A stretch of DNA of 64,000 bases from Aquilaria yunnanensis (Eukaryota > Streptophyta > Magnoliopsida > Malvales > Thymelaeaceae), in NCBI GenBank assembly GCA_039654915.1, contig CM077594.1, forward strand, positions 110,064,893 to 110,128,892. Direction: 5' to 3'. Below the pieces are notes generated by a model. That model had not been told where the DNA came from, did no database searches, and worked only from the letters and a program-made list of their open reading frames with translations. The position numbers were made by a program, and so were the translations under genes. Positions 36,691 to 48,223 of this stretch are shown piece after piece; positions within the stretch are counted from its first letter, which is position 1; the number at the start of each line of letters is the position of its first letter.

Positions 36691-37600
36691 TTTGTCCTCT
36701 TTATTTTTTTTATAAGGTGTTGTTGCTCTTATCCCTTTTTATATATTTGATCGAAGTTACACCTTTTACACTCAATTTCCACATTACTCTAATACAGTCA
36801 GTCAACAATTGGAAAAACTTCCACAAAAAAAACTGAATAATTTACATTTAATTGGATTACTTACTTTAAATTATTGTTGTTGTTATTGTTATTATTTTAC
36901 GCTATTAGTATTGGAGGTAACACAATCTTTTCATGTTGATTGGCCAAACCTGGGCCAACACTCTGTGGTACAAATTACAAAAGGATAAAGAAAAAGAAAT
37001 GAAAAGTGAATAAACTATGTCGTGTTTCGAGTCATCCAATGCCATAAGTTACCGGAATTTAAGCGGGTCTATCACAATTGGACGGTTGGAATTAAATTGT
37101 TATAATGACGGACCATTAAAAATTAGGGCCAACAGAATTATGGAAAATTGTCAAATTTAAAAGTAGGAAGGAAAAAAGTGCAATCTTGACCAAATCTCAA
37201 GCGCCTAAGTGTGGTTAACCCAGTCTAGCTGCAAGTTGAAACGTGAAAAGCAGGACAGCGACCCCCACATTCGCCATTTCTGCGCTTTCACAAGCCATTT
37301 CTATTTCTTGTGGACCTGACTAACAATCCGTACATGTGAGTTGTCGGCAACCTGCATCAAATTACAAGTTATGTCCTTTGACTCTCCCTCGTTTCAGGCA
37401 CCAAGCTGACTCAGATTATGGTAAAATCTTGCCCTCTGCTCGATCCCTGTCTTTTTCTTTCCTCCTGCGGCCGAGAAAACAAATGAACAGAATAGGCCAT
37501 GGTTTTACTGCGTGAGTTAACTTGTGGGGTAAGATATCTGAATTGAAATTTAATGAGGATCACGGGCAAACCTCTTCTTGTTTTTATCCACACTTGTAGA
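36691..37600. other. Intergenic DNA, nothing recognised
   Basis: No exon or repeat terminus recognised. Confidence 0.5.
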
Positions 37601-37752
37601 AGGTAATGGTGCTCAGTGGACTGACTCGACTTGGAACCGATTTGGATTGGGCCCGGTCCAGAATTTAGAGGGCCTGGACATAACCCGGGTTGAAGCGTGT
37701 CAAGTCCATACCGGTCTTTACCCAGTCCTAGGCAGAGCCGGGCTTAGGCCCA

Positions 37753-37754
<2 letters not shown>

Positions 37755-37784
<30 letters not shown>

Positions 37785-37792
37785 TATTTTTA
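37755..37792. repeat. (TTTTA)n microsatellite
   Basis: About seven tandem TTTTA units, near the presumed left end of the hAT element that holds the following transposase pseudogene. Confidence 0.9.
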
Positions 37793-38032
37793 AAATTTGA
37801 TTTTAAAACAAAATTTTATAAAACTACTTATTTTAAGAGTAAAACACCTTCACCGGTATAAAATTTTATTAATTTTAAAGCCAAATGACACTTACATGAC
37901 ATGGAATGGGCTTTACATGAATTGGTGGTAAAACGTTCTATAAAAGTAAATGTAAAATAAATGTTACAATCTGCGCTAAACAACAAAATCAGATCAAATA
38001 CAAAGTAGGAAAATAATGAGCAAGTTGTGGGT

Positions 38033-40209
38033 TTAAGCATTTATCTCATCGGGGTTTTCCTCGTCGGAACTCTTGTGGCCTTGTAATCTTAAAGTTGCAA
38101 GACCCCAATCACGGTTGCATATACAAACTTCAACTGCATCTGGTGATAACCTTACGCGTTTCTCTGAAATTATACGTTTCCCGGTGCTGAAAGCGGACTC
38201 AAATGCAACGGTTGAAATGGGAACAACTAGAACTTCTTTGGCAATTATGGAGAGTATTGGAAATTTGTTGCTTCTTGCTTTCCACCATTCTAGAATGTCG
38301 GCCTCACTATTCTCCCAAACTAAGTTAAGGTATACGTCTATTTCATTAAAACTGGATGCTGCAGCACGAGACCGTTTGAAGAGTTGTTCCGCCAGATTGA
38401 ATGATGATGAGCCCGACAATGATAAACACCCGATGGTAGAGGAAGTAGTGTTCGCAACTCTATCCTTATGCCGATCGACATAAATCTTAAATAACTCCCA
38501 CAAGTGCTTCTCAATAGTGGCAGTTATAGCATGAATAGAAATATGTGTCATTTCTAAGAAACTATAATGACTCCCAAGTAACTGCTGCGTACCTGTGATT
38601 CTAACAGTTGGATCTAACGCAGATGTAAGTAAATAGATCGGGGGTACAACATCGAAATATAAAATCCATTTGTCTTTCATGGCCTTAATTGTGTCTTTTA
38701 AGAACTTGTCATCCTTGTATTGGTTAAAAACCTATGCAATGTTGACCAAATGCATTAAAATTTTGTTAGATGTAGGATAGTATACACCGAAGCAAAAAAC
38801 AGTGGCCTCATAAAAATATCATAGCATAGTAGCCACTTTTAACAATTTATCCCACATTTCTTGTTTCAAAATTGTTTTCTTTTCTTTGACATTTATAAAA
38901 CATGTTATATGTGCAGTAAATGGCATCACATCCATCAACATCTCGTAAGTCAAGTTCCATCAGGTAGGGCAATCAAGTTTAAAATGTTTCCAGCTAACAT
39001 TGATGTCATTTTCAAGACAATATTGCTTAAACTCTTTGAAAACTTCGGTCCTTGATTTCAAATAATGGATTGCCCACTGGATTAGAGTAATTTCAGTACT
39101 CAAAACTTGAAGGCCTTTTTGGACAGCTAAGTTTAAAATATGACATACACATTTAATATGAAAAAATGCGGTATCACGGACAGGTTCTAGTGATTCATTC
39201 AATATCTCAGCCGTGATATCATTGTTTGATACATTATCAAATGTTATGCTAAAAACCTTGTCATTACAAAAAAAATTTTTAAAACTTTCTAAAATAACTT
39301 GGAATATGTTTCAACCAGTATGATCGACCTCCATCCACTTAAATGCAATGATACACTTTTGAACGACCCAACTATCATAAATTCACTATGCAGTTATATA
39401 ATAATAATCTTGTCCTAGTGGTGAAGTCCACTTGTCACTAGTGAATGAGATAGAGTGATAAAAAACAAAGAAGTATGCTTGTAAATTTGATTTACTAGCT
39501 TCATAAATTTTAAATGCCTCCATCCTAGTAGTATTCCTAGATGTTCTTTTAAAAGCAGGGTTTAATTGTGATTTGATCCATTTTTCCATGTGCCTATCTT
39601 CTGATTGTGTAAATGGTTTTTCAGTTAACATCATCCATTCTACCATGCATTCTCTACAATTTTTTTGATTAAATCTAAAAATATCTGATCCACCAGCAGT
39701 ACTTGCAAGTTGTGTCTGACCGCCGATACTAGCAGCTGCATCCAGACATAAATTCGAATGCTTATGTTCCATGTGTCGTTTGAGTGTTCCTGTGCCAAAG
39801 TTCTTCTTGTGCGCGAGCTTTATCTTGCAATGCTTGCAATTTACGAACATCGCATTGTTTTCATAAGCATCCTTATAAAAAACTTGGTCAAAATGCTCCC
39901 AAACCCATGCGGTGAGCCTCAACGTCTTATTTTGTGGTGAAAGTTCGAGTTGATGGCTTGTTAGGGTCTATTGAGAACCCTCTCCTCCACCAACAATCTT
40001 TAATGCTGTTGGCTCCACCTCCTCAACGTCATCATCAGAAAGTTGATTGCCGAGCCCCAAGTCGTATTGACTCCTATCAAATTGCTCGTCACTGTCAGTT
40101 TATTAGATTTGAGCCCCACGGGTTGCCGGTCGGGAAAAGCCACGAAAAAAGACCTCAAACTGGTGCGAGATGAAGAGCTTGAGGTCTTTTCCTTTTTTCT
40201 TGATGCCAT
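38033..40209 (-). pseudogene. hAT transposase gene (RICESLEEPER/DAYSLEEPER type), broken
   Basis: Minus-strand reading gives, in order, a serine/lysine-rich N-terminus from 40209; a BED zinc finger at 39922-39750 (VWEHFDQVF ... CKHC ... HMEHKHSNL); the hAT core (FHIKCVCHILNLAVQKGL at 39150); and the C-terminal dimerisation domain at 38250-38080 (VVPISTVAFESAFSTGKRII). The frame is interrupted by stops at about 39386, 38960 and 38683-38730, and by a frameshift between the N-terminal segment and the BED finger. A working hAT transposase would be one open frame of roughly 650-700 codons. GC-richer flanks at 37600-37750 and 40555-40730 may be the element ends, but I could not match inverted repeats or a target duplication. 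Confidence 0.85.
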
Positions 40210-40733
40210 TTGTGTGAGAATAAATTTAGAAGATCACGAGCTTTGAAAGTAATTAAGGAATGAATAAGAAAAAATAAAGAAAATAAGATTGAGAGCTTCA
40301 AAAAAATGAGAGAATGTATTAGTAGAGAATGAGAAATTACTAAGATTGATGTGAAGAAATGGTAGAAATGGCCTTCTTATTTTTAAGGGAAGTCTTTTCT
40401 TTTTTTAGACTAAAAAGCCCTTAGAATATAGTTGTTGAGGGGGCAAAAAAGTAATTCTGGGGGTCAAAAAAAGTTTGTAGGCTATTACAGGGACCTTCTG
40501 TGTAATTTTTCCTTTTTTTTTTTTTTTAAATCTAAAGCCATTGGGAGTGCTGGCTAACCGTTGGGATCGGCCGTGTCAGGCCGGACTTGGGTCGGTCTCG
40601 TGCCGAGCCTCACGTGTGCTAAGCCCACTTTCGCCTTAGGCCGTGCCGAGCCCACTTCATGCCTCCTCATACTTCAGGCTTATAACCGCCCCTCCCTTTG
40701 ACGTTTTTAACATGGGCTTCTGCCGAGCCACGT

Positions 40734-41818
40734 TGTGGCAACATCGGATTTTCTGGAGTCGCCACCAATCTGTTTCACCTAGGTCGATTGGTCACCTTAA
40801 AATTGGTCTGCGAGAGTTCGGGGATTCGGGAGTACGGTTACGTTAAAACAACTTTGTTAAAACGCCCAAAAATTGGTACCTTAGTTGATTTCAATTTTGT
40901 TTTGCTTTGCTTTAAAAAAAAAATATTCAGTTAATTTTCAAACTAGAAATTTTAACTGAATTAATCGGATGTGGATTTTTAAATTAATACCGGTTTAAAA
41001 ATATTTAGTAATTAATTTGTATAAAAATTTGATATTTCCGAACCATGGACTCTGCCGAGTCACCCGGACACGGAAGTTTTAATTCCGAACCATGGACTCT
41101 GCCGAGTCACCCGGACACGGAATTTGACGAAATTTTAAATAATTACATCCATATCGTAAAATATGGATTTTTATCTTTATATTTATTTTTATTCAGTTTA
41201 AAAAAATTGATATTTTCCAAACCGTGGATTCTGCCGGATCATCTGGATATGGAAATTGATTTAATATTTTCTTAAATTTTTTTTGTTTATTTAATCATAA
41301 TTTTTTAATATTTTGTTGTTATTATTTTTTTGACTTTTCTTAAATTGTTAATTACTATTACTTTTAAAAAAAATTGATTGATTTTTTTTAATGTTTTCTT
41401 TAAAAGAAATAAATAAAAATATGTAATCCAAAAATAATAAAAGATGGTTGGCTTTTTTTGTTAAAAATTAATTTTTTTTTGTTAGACATACAAATGAAGT
41501 TAATTATTCACATAAAAAAAACTTCTTTTTTGTTATTATTTTATTTTTTATTTATTATTTTTTTCTTATGGTTAAAGGTGAAATAAGTGAAATAAGTTTT
41601 AACCATCTACATAATTAAAACTTGCATAAGTTAAGTAATGGAAAATTAAAGGAAAATAAAGTGGGTTTTTTTTTTACCATCCACTTAAAAAATTACAGAA
41701 ATTAAATAACATATGCAAATAAAAAGCACATAAAGAAAGATTAAAAGTCAATAAATAATAAACAAATAAATAAAGTGGGGCTTTTTGGCCATCCACTAAT
41801 AATAAATAAATAGGAGGT
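40734..41818 (-). mobile_element. Outer retrotransposon, 3' LTR, first part
   Basis: It begins TGTGGCAACATCGGATTTTC and is homologous to the start of the inner LTRs (TGTGGCAACGTCGGATTTTC). It is interrupted at 41818 by the inner element and resumes at 59019. The 5 bp before it (cacgt, 40729-40733) would be its target duplication; the other side lies outside the window. Together the two parts make an LTR of about 2.48 kb. Because the outer internal region lies to the right and also reads on the minus strand, this is its 3' LTR. Confidence 0.85.
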
Positions 41819-44762
41819 TGTGGCAACGTCGGATTTTCGGGAGTCGCCACCAATCTGTTTACCTAGGTCGATTGGTCACCTTAAATATTGGTCTGCGAGA
41901 GTTCGGGGGTTCGGGAGTACGGTTATGTTAAAACAACTTTGTTAAAACTCCCAAAAATTGGCACCTTAGTTGATTTTAATTTTGTTTCGCTTTGCTTTTA
42001 AATAAATTTCAGTTAATTTTCAATCTAGAATTTTTAACTGAATTAATTGGATGTGGATTTTTGGTAATTAATTTGTATAGAATTTTATACTTCCGAACCA
42101 TGGACTCTGCCGAGTCATTTGGACACGGAAGATTTAATTCCGAACCATGGACTCTGCCGAGTCACCCGGACACGGAATTTGATAAAATTTTAAATAAATT
42201 AATCCATATCGTAAATATGGATTTTTATCTTTGTATTTATTTAATTTAATTAAAAAGTAGATGTTTTTCAAACCATAGATCCTGACGGATCATCCGGATA
42301 TGGAAATTATTTTTAAAAAAGGTGAGCCAAAAAATAATTATTTAATCAAAATTTCATTTATTTAATAATGAAACCAAAAATTTATGTATATTTCAAAAAA
42401 AATAAAAGAAAAGTCTTAATACTTTATTTGATAAAAGGTGAACAAAAAAAATAATTATTTAATCAAAGTTTTATTTAATAAAGGAAACAAAAATTGATAT
42501 GTATATTTCAAAAATAAAAGAAAAGTTTTAATATTTTTATTTGTTTTATTTTGTTTTAATGAAAGATTAACCAAAAGTAATTATTTAATTAAGAAACCAA
42601 AAGTAATTATTTAATTAAGAAACCAAAAATTTATATGCATATTTTAAAAATAAATAAAAGTTTTTGATATTTATATATTTTATTTTTTTGTGTTCTTTTT
42701 TATTGATAAAATAATTTTCTAATTTATAAGTCTAAAAATACATCTAATTAATAAGTCTAAAATATTTAAAAAAATTTAATTCTTTTTTTCTTGTTTATTT
42801 TTATTACCTTTATTTGAAATTATTTGGGTAAAATTTTATTTTGTTTAATAAAGGAAACAAAAAGTTATATCTTTTTATTATTTTGAAAGAAATAAGTAAA
42901 ATATTACTGGATAAAAAATAAGTAAAATATTATCCCAAAGTTTTTATTTTTTTAATAATAAAAGAAAATTTATTTATATACTTTATGTAAAAAAAATATA
43001 TTTTATATACTTTATTTAAAAAATATTTTCCAAGCCATGGATCCTGGCGGATCATTTGGACATGGAGTTTAATTTTTATTAATTAATTATTTAATTAATT
43101 ATTAATTAAATCATAATTTTTATTGGATTTTTATTATTGTTTTCCTTGAATTTTTAATTATTATTACTATAGAAATATATTTGAAAACAGAATTGATTTT
43201 TTTTGTATTTTTAGAATTATTTAATTATGTTTGTTAAATAATTTTTAATAAAAAGAATAAAAAGTTTAACTTTTTGTTCTCTTTAAAGAAATAATTAAAA
43301 CATATGTTTCAAAATAATAAAAGATAATTGTCTTTAAAAAAATGATTTTTTAAATAGAATAAAGTTAATTATTCACATAAAAGAATCTTCTTTTAATTAG
43401 TTACTGTTTACTTATTTATTTATTTTTTATTATTAAATAAGTAAAATAAATTTTATCATAAAATAAAGTTTTGGCATAAAGGAAAATTAAATAAAGTAAA
43501 GTAAAGGGGAGGTTTTATTTTAGTTTAGACATAAAAAAATGCATAAAATAACACATGTAAACATATAAAGGAATATTAAAAGATAATAAATAAATAAATA
43601 CAGTGGGGCTTTTTGACCATCCACTTAAAAAATAAATAAATATAAGGCATAACCTTCCATGAATTATAAAAGTTAGCAAGAGTTAGTAAAGTTAGATGTT
43701 AATATTAATGACAATAATAATAAAAGTTAGTAAAGTTAGTAAATTAGTAACAATAATAATAATAAAAGGTTAGTAAAGTTAGTAAGTTAATAACAATAAT
43801 AGCAATAAAAAAAGGTTAGTAAGGTTAGTAAGTTAGTGAGTTAATAACAATTATAACAATAATAAAAGGTTAGTAAGGTTAGTAAGTTAGTAAGTTAATA
43901 ACAACAGTAATAAAAGTTAATAATGATAATAATAATAAACAAGTAAAATATAAAAGGAAAGTTAGTAATTAATTCTCTGCAAGAATAAAATAAAAGGTTA
44001 GTGACTCAATAGAAATAAATTGAAAAGATGAAGGGCGAAAGCTGAATTTTACCTAGGAACTAAAATTTCTAATTCTCCAGGAAACGCGGAGCGAGGAAAA
44101 AAAAAAAAAAAACAGTGAGAGAAGGTTTAGGTTTTCTGGAGAGGAAGAGAAGAGGGCCAGGGACCTAGGCTAATTTTTTTCCTTTTTCTTAAACAGAGCT
44201 CTAATCTTTCTCTCTATTTTTTTCTGTGTTCAGCACAAAATTTGGGGGGCTATTTATAGAGAAAGTTTAGCTGAACTGTTGATGGATAAATTAATAAAAA
44301 ATTTCAAACTTATCTATTAAATTGGTAAAATGACAATTTTAGTCCTTTACGTCTCTCAGCCTCAGGATAAGTTCCTGAAGCTTCTGATTTTGACAATTTT
44401 GTCGTTTTCTGTCAATTTGAGCCAAAAACGTCGGCAGGCTCAAAATTTTATGTGACAAACTACCAAATGCTCCTGGAACTTTTAGAATTTGTCAATTTTT
44501 TCCGAAACTTCTCAATTTTGTCATTTTTACCTCAAACTTTTAATTTTTTGTCATTTTTTTCATGAAATTTTATTTTATTTCAAACATACACATATTCACA
44601 CATATATCATTTTAAATCAAATTTTCACAAAACAAAAATATATTTTAAACTAATTAAATTTTTTTTAATAATAATAGTAATATATATTTTTTTTAAATTA
44701 ATTTTTTTTAATAAAATTTTTTTCAAAATTTTAAAACACCCGGACGAAATTGGGTGTCAACA
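41819..44762 (-). repeat. Inner element, 3' LTR
   Basis: Plus-strand ends are TGTGGCAACG and GGTGTCAACA (on the sense strand TGTTGACACC...CGTTGCCACA). By eye it differs from the other LTR at three positions (near 41925, 41949 and 42269) and by one T in a T-run near 44695. It contains a minus-strand TATA box at about 44250-44260 (CTATAAATAG) and four stem-loop motifs at 42096-43065. A short open frame at 41992-42249 recurs in the other LTR but spans these repeats and is not a credible gene. Confidence 0.95.
44250..44260 (-). promoter_or_regulatory. LTR TATA box
   Basis: The minus-strand sequence CTCTATAAATAGCCCC lies about 500 bp inside the sense-strand 5' edge of the LTR. The equivalent copy in the 5' LTR (58500-58511) would drive the element. 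This implies a short U3 and a long R/U5. Confidence 0.55.
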
Positions 44763-44776
44763 GCTGCCCCCCTTTG
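44763..44776 (-). promoter_or_regulatory. Polypurine tract of the inner element
   Basis: On the sense strand GCAAAGGGGGGCAGC stands directly before the 3' LTR (TGTTGACACC). This is the expected primer site for plus-strand DNA synthesis. Confidence 0.75.
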
Positions 44777-44861
44777 CATGCTTCATGGGACATGATGTAT
44801 GCAAAGTCGTTACCAAATTTCGTCCGGCTTAGGTAGGCATTGAGAATGTTCTCGCCGCCCA

Positions 44862-46660
44862 AACAGTAAGGTTTAAGGAAAGGTCCTTAAAACCTCTAAC
44901 GATAGGAAAGCTCCTATTGTTGTAAGATGGACTGATTGATTGATTATTTGTTTGAGGTTAAGGAAAGGTCCTTAGAACCTCTAACGATAGGAAAGCTCCT
45001 ATCGTTGTAAGATGGACTGATGGATTGATTGTTTGTTTTAGGTTAAGGAAATGTCCTTAGAACCTCTAACGATAGGAAAGCTCCTATCGTTGTAAGATGG
45101 ACTGATTGATTGATTATTTGTTTTCGAGGCAAAGGTTCCATCCTTAAAACCTCGGATTGATTGATTGATCTCGAGGCAAAGGTTCCATCCTTAAAACCCC
45201 GGATTGATTGATTGATGTCGAGGCAAAGGTTCCATCCTTAAAACCTCGAATTGATTGATTGATGTCGAGGCAAAGGTTCCATCCTTAAAACCTCGGATTG
45301 ATAATTGATCTCGAGGCAAAGGTTCCATCCTTAAAACCCCGGATTGATTGATTGATCTCGAGGCAAAGGTTCTATCCTTAAAACCTCGAATTGATTGATT
45401 GATCTCGAGGCAAAGGTTTCATCCTTAAAACCCTGGATTGATTGATTGATCTCGAGGCAAAGGTTCTATCCTTAAAACCTCGGATTGATTGATTGATCTC
45501 GAGGCAAAGGTTCCATCCTTAAAACCTCGAATTGATTGATTGATGTCGAGGCAAAGGTTCCATCCTTAAAACCTCGGATTGATAATTGATCTCGAGGCAA
45601 AGGTTCCATCCTTAAAACCCCGGATTGATTGATTGATCTCGAGGCCAAGGTTCTATCCTTAAAACCTCGGATTGATTGATTGATCTCGAGGCAAAGGTTC
45701 CATCCTTAAAACCCCGGATTGATTAATTGATGTCGAGGCAAAGGTTCCATCCTTAAAACCTCGAATTGATTGATTGATGTCGAGGTAAAGGTTCCATCCT
45801 TAAAGCCTCGAATTGATTGATTGTTTTCGAGGCAAAGGTTCCATCCTTAAAACCTTGATGATGAAAATTGATTATTTTCGAGGCAAAGGTTCCATCCTTA
45901 AAACCCCGATGATGAAAATTGATTGTTTTCGAGGCAAAGGTTCCATCCTTAAAACCCCGAATTGATGAAAATTGATTGTTTTCGAGGCAAAGGTTCCATC
46001 CTTAAAACCCGATGATGAAAATTGATTCTTTTCAAGGCAAAGGTTCCATCCTTAAAACCCTGATGATGAAAATTGATTATTTTCGAGGCAAAGGTTCCAT
46101 CCTTACAACCCCGATGAAAATTGATTGTTTTCGAGGCAAAGGTTCCATCCTTAAAACCCCGATGATGAAAATTGATTGTTTTCGAGGCAAAGGTTCCATC
46201 CTTAAAACCCCGATGATGAAAATTGATTATTTTCGAGGCAAAGGTTCCATCCTTAAAACCCCGATGATGAAAATTGATTGTTTTCGAGGCAAAGGTTCCA
46301 TCCTTAAAACCCCGATGATGAAAATTGATTATTTTCGAGGCAAAGGTTCCATCCTTAAAACCCCGATGATGAAAATTGATTGTTTTCGAGGCAAAGGTTC
46401 CATCCTTAAAACCCCGATGATGAAAATTGATTGTTTTCGAGGCAAAGGTTCCATCCTTAAAACCCCGATGATGAAAATTGATTATTTTCGAGGCAAAGGT
46501 TCCATCCTTAAAACCCCGATGATGAAAATTGATTGTTTTCGAGGCAAAGGTTCCATCCTTAAAACCCCGATGATGAAAATTGATTATTTTCGAGGCAAAG
46601 GTTCCATCCTTAAAACCCCGATGATGAAAATTGATTTTGAGGCTAAGGAGCTTTCCTTAG
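44862..46660 (-). repeat. Tandem array of hairpin-forming repeats (inner element)
   Basis: Three sub-arrays follow one another. At 44868-45123 about three 84-bp units each carry two hairpins (AACGATAGGA-AAGC-TCCTATCGTT and AGGTT-AAGGA...TCCTT-AACCT). At 45123-45860 about 16 units of 44-46 bp, and at 45860-46620 about 15 units of 51 bp, each contain the stem CGAGG..AAGG / CCTT..CCTCG or CCCCG, with a 6-base loop TTCCAT and a spacer based on ATTGATTGATT or GATGATGAAAATTGATT. The last unit (46632-46668) is GAGG-C-TAAGGA-GCTT-TCCTTA-GGA-CCTC. The array lies between the LOG-like ORF and the polypurine tract. The long plus-strand open frame 46012-46683 only reflects the 51-bp period. Confidence 0.9.
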
Positions 46661-46699
46661 GACCTCGAGCGAAATTTATATAAAAGCAATTGAAATTGG

Positions 46700-47180
46700 A
46701 ATAATTTTCTTCGAAAGTGTGAATTTTCATAATTGGCGAGCGCAAAGAATTAGGCTTCGATAAAACGAGTGAATCTTGATGATGACAATAACACTGACAA
46801 ATTATGTAAATGGAGTGGATGTTTGGAATCAATATTCAAGGTTCATCTAATATTTTCTTCAGTAAATATAGATTCCCTTGTGAGATATGTCATCCGAATA
46901 AGGTTAAAGCTTAACTACCCCAAAATGTTATGCCTAGTAGACCTAATAGGATGCGTCTCAAGAGTAATAAAAATTACTCTTTACTCAGCCATTCCAACCT
47001 AAAGGCATTGTCGCATGGTTTTAATATCAGCATGGACGAAACTATCTTATAAAAAGAAATTCCCTGAAAAGAAAAACTGAAACGCGAAAGAAAATGCTGA
47101 TAATAAAACTAAAGGACAAGAAAAACGGATCAGATCGCTTCTTTCTTCCACAATACTTCAACAGGGTGAATAGAGGACCA
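46700..47180 (-). other. Conserved noncoding flank after the LOG-like ORF
   Basis: This segment is closely matched by 61375-61884 in the outer element. On the sense strand it would be the 3' untranslated region of the LOG-like gene and spacer. A plus-strand open frame (46769-47002) exists in both copies, but most differences between the copies change amino acids, so it is unlikely to be coding. Confidence 0.6.
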
Positions 47181-47804
47181 TTATGGGATGGTCGGGAAAG
47201 ACTGTCGTGTCCAGTCTATCTGAATCATTGCTGGATCTGGTTCAGGAACAAAAGCTTGTATTTTATCTAGCAATTCTTCAGCAGTTGTTGCGGATATTAT
47301 GATACGTCGTGACACTCTTGATATGAAATTCTTCTGCATAGCATAATCCATAAAAGCTATTAGACCTGTAAAGAAATTGTTAACATTCAAAAGCCCAATG
47401 GGTTTCTTATGCAAAATAAGTTGGGCCATGGAAGCAATTTGGAAGACTTCTCCTAATGTACCAAAACCACCTGGTAGAGCGATAAAAGCATCAGCATTTA
47501 AAAGCATTTGTAACACACGCTCTTGCAAATTTTTAACCACTAATTCTTCTCCAATCGTGCCCCCAGAAACAAATTTCAAAGGTCTAGGGATGATGCCCAA
47601 AACTTGACTTCCTCCTAAAGATGCTGCTGATGCTACACCTCCCATTAATCCAACACTACCTCCTCCATAAACTAAATGTATTTTTCGCTCAGCTAATACT
47701 TTACCCAAATGGTTGGCTGCTTTTAAATACTCTTCATCTTTTCCAGGAAAAGCGCCAGAAAATACGCAAATACTTCGGAATTTACGAGTTGGGGTTTTCT
47801 CCAT
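47181..47804 (-). CDS. LONELY GUY (LOG)-like cytokinin riboside 5'-monophosphate phosphoribohydrolase, retrotransposon-borne (inner)
   Basis: An intact 207-residue frame starting MEKTPTRKFRS; an upstream in-frame ATG at 47864 is less likely because a TATA-like box lies between the two (47830-47842). The fold markers of LOG enzymes are present: YGGGSVGLMG near residue 50, an arginine in the segment LQERVLQM, and ALPGGFGTLGE, which fits the family motif PGGxGTxxE with its catalytic glutamate. LOG enzymes release active cytokinin bases from their nucleotides in the cytosol. The sequence is divergent from the canonical plant LOG set. It is inside an LTR retrotransposon, on the sense strand after gag, and an orthologous copy is at 61885-62478. 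Whether it is catalytically active is unknown, but no key residue is visibly lost. Confidence 0.85.
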   Translation of the reverse strand: MEKTPTRKFRSICVFSGAFPGKDEEYLKAANHLGKVLAERKIHLVYGGGSVGLMGGVASAASLGGSQVLGIIPRPLKFVSGGTIGEELVVKNLQERVLQMLLNADAFIALPGGFGTLGEVFQIASMAQLILHKKPIGLLNVNNFFTGLIAFMDYAMQKNFISRVSRRIIISATTAEELLDKIQAFVPEPDPAMIQIDWTRQSFPTIP

Positions 47805-47827
47805 TCCTATCCTTATCCTTGTGAGAA

Positions 47828-48200
47828 AAGAGGATATATTTATAGAGATGAAGAGATAAGGCAATAATTTTATTTTTCAAGAATGGATACATTATTGCCA
47901 GCTATTCACAGTAGTCACGGGTATGACTCTGGTCAGGTATGGGTACAATATCGTTAAAAGAGGAGGAAAATTTTCAAAATAGCTGCTAGCATGTACAGTA
48001 GTCACTACTGTAGCTTACGTTAGGAGTAGGTACGTGATTGTTGGAGGAGAAGGAAAATTTCAAAAGTGGCAGCTATATACAGTAGTCATAACTGTATCTC
48101 ATGTCAGGAGTGGGTACATTATTGGGAGGATAATTTCAAAAGCGACAGCTAGTATGTACAGTAATCGTGACTTTGGTTCACGTCTTCCAGTGATATTGCA
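47828..48200 (-). promoter_or_regulatory. Candidate promoter of the LOG-like gene, with repeated modules
   Basis: The minus-strand sequence CTCTATAAATATATCCTC (47829-47846) is a good TATA box about 30 bp before the start codon region. Upstream of it, about four diverged modules of 60-90 bp repeat the order GTACC(C/T)A(C/T), TGACnnnAG, TACAGTnnTGACTACTGTA and AGCTnnC. The same arrangement lies at 62510-62880 in the outer element. Short direct repeats upstream of a TATA box suggest an enhancer, but this is inference. Confidence 0.5.
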
Positions 48201-48223
48201 TCCAGTAACGGCTTCAATGCCTT

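Noticed and set aside
37600..40730. Exact borders of the hAT element around the broken transposase
   Set aside because: GC-rich flanks look like element ends, but I could not find matching inverted termini or an 8-bp duplication, so no element borders are reported.
41992..42249. 85-residue open frame present in both LTRs
   Set aside because: It reads through the LTR stem-loop repeats on the antisense strand and has no domain; identical because the LTRs are identical.
44862..46660. CRISPR-like appearance of repeat plus spacer array
   Set aside because: Spacers are near-identical low-complexity words rather than unique sequences, there are no cas genes, and the setting is a plant retrotransposon.
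46012..46683. 223-residue plus-strand open frame of near-perfect 17-residue repeats
   Set aside because: It arises because the 51-bp repeat period is divisible by three. It is antisense to the element, and shifts of unit length elsewhere in the array destroy it.
46769..47002. 77-residue plus-strand open frame shared with 61431-61664
   Set aside because: Both copies are open, but most differences between them change amino acids and the frame is antisense to the cassette; shared descent of noncoding flank explains it.
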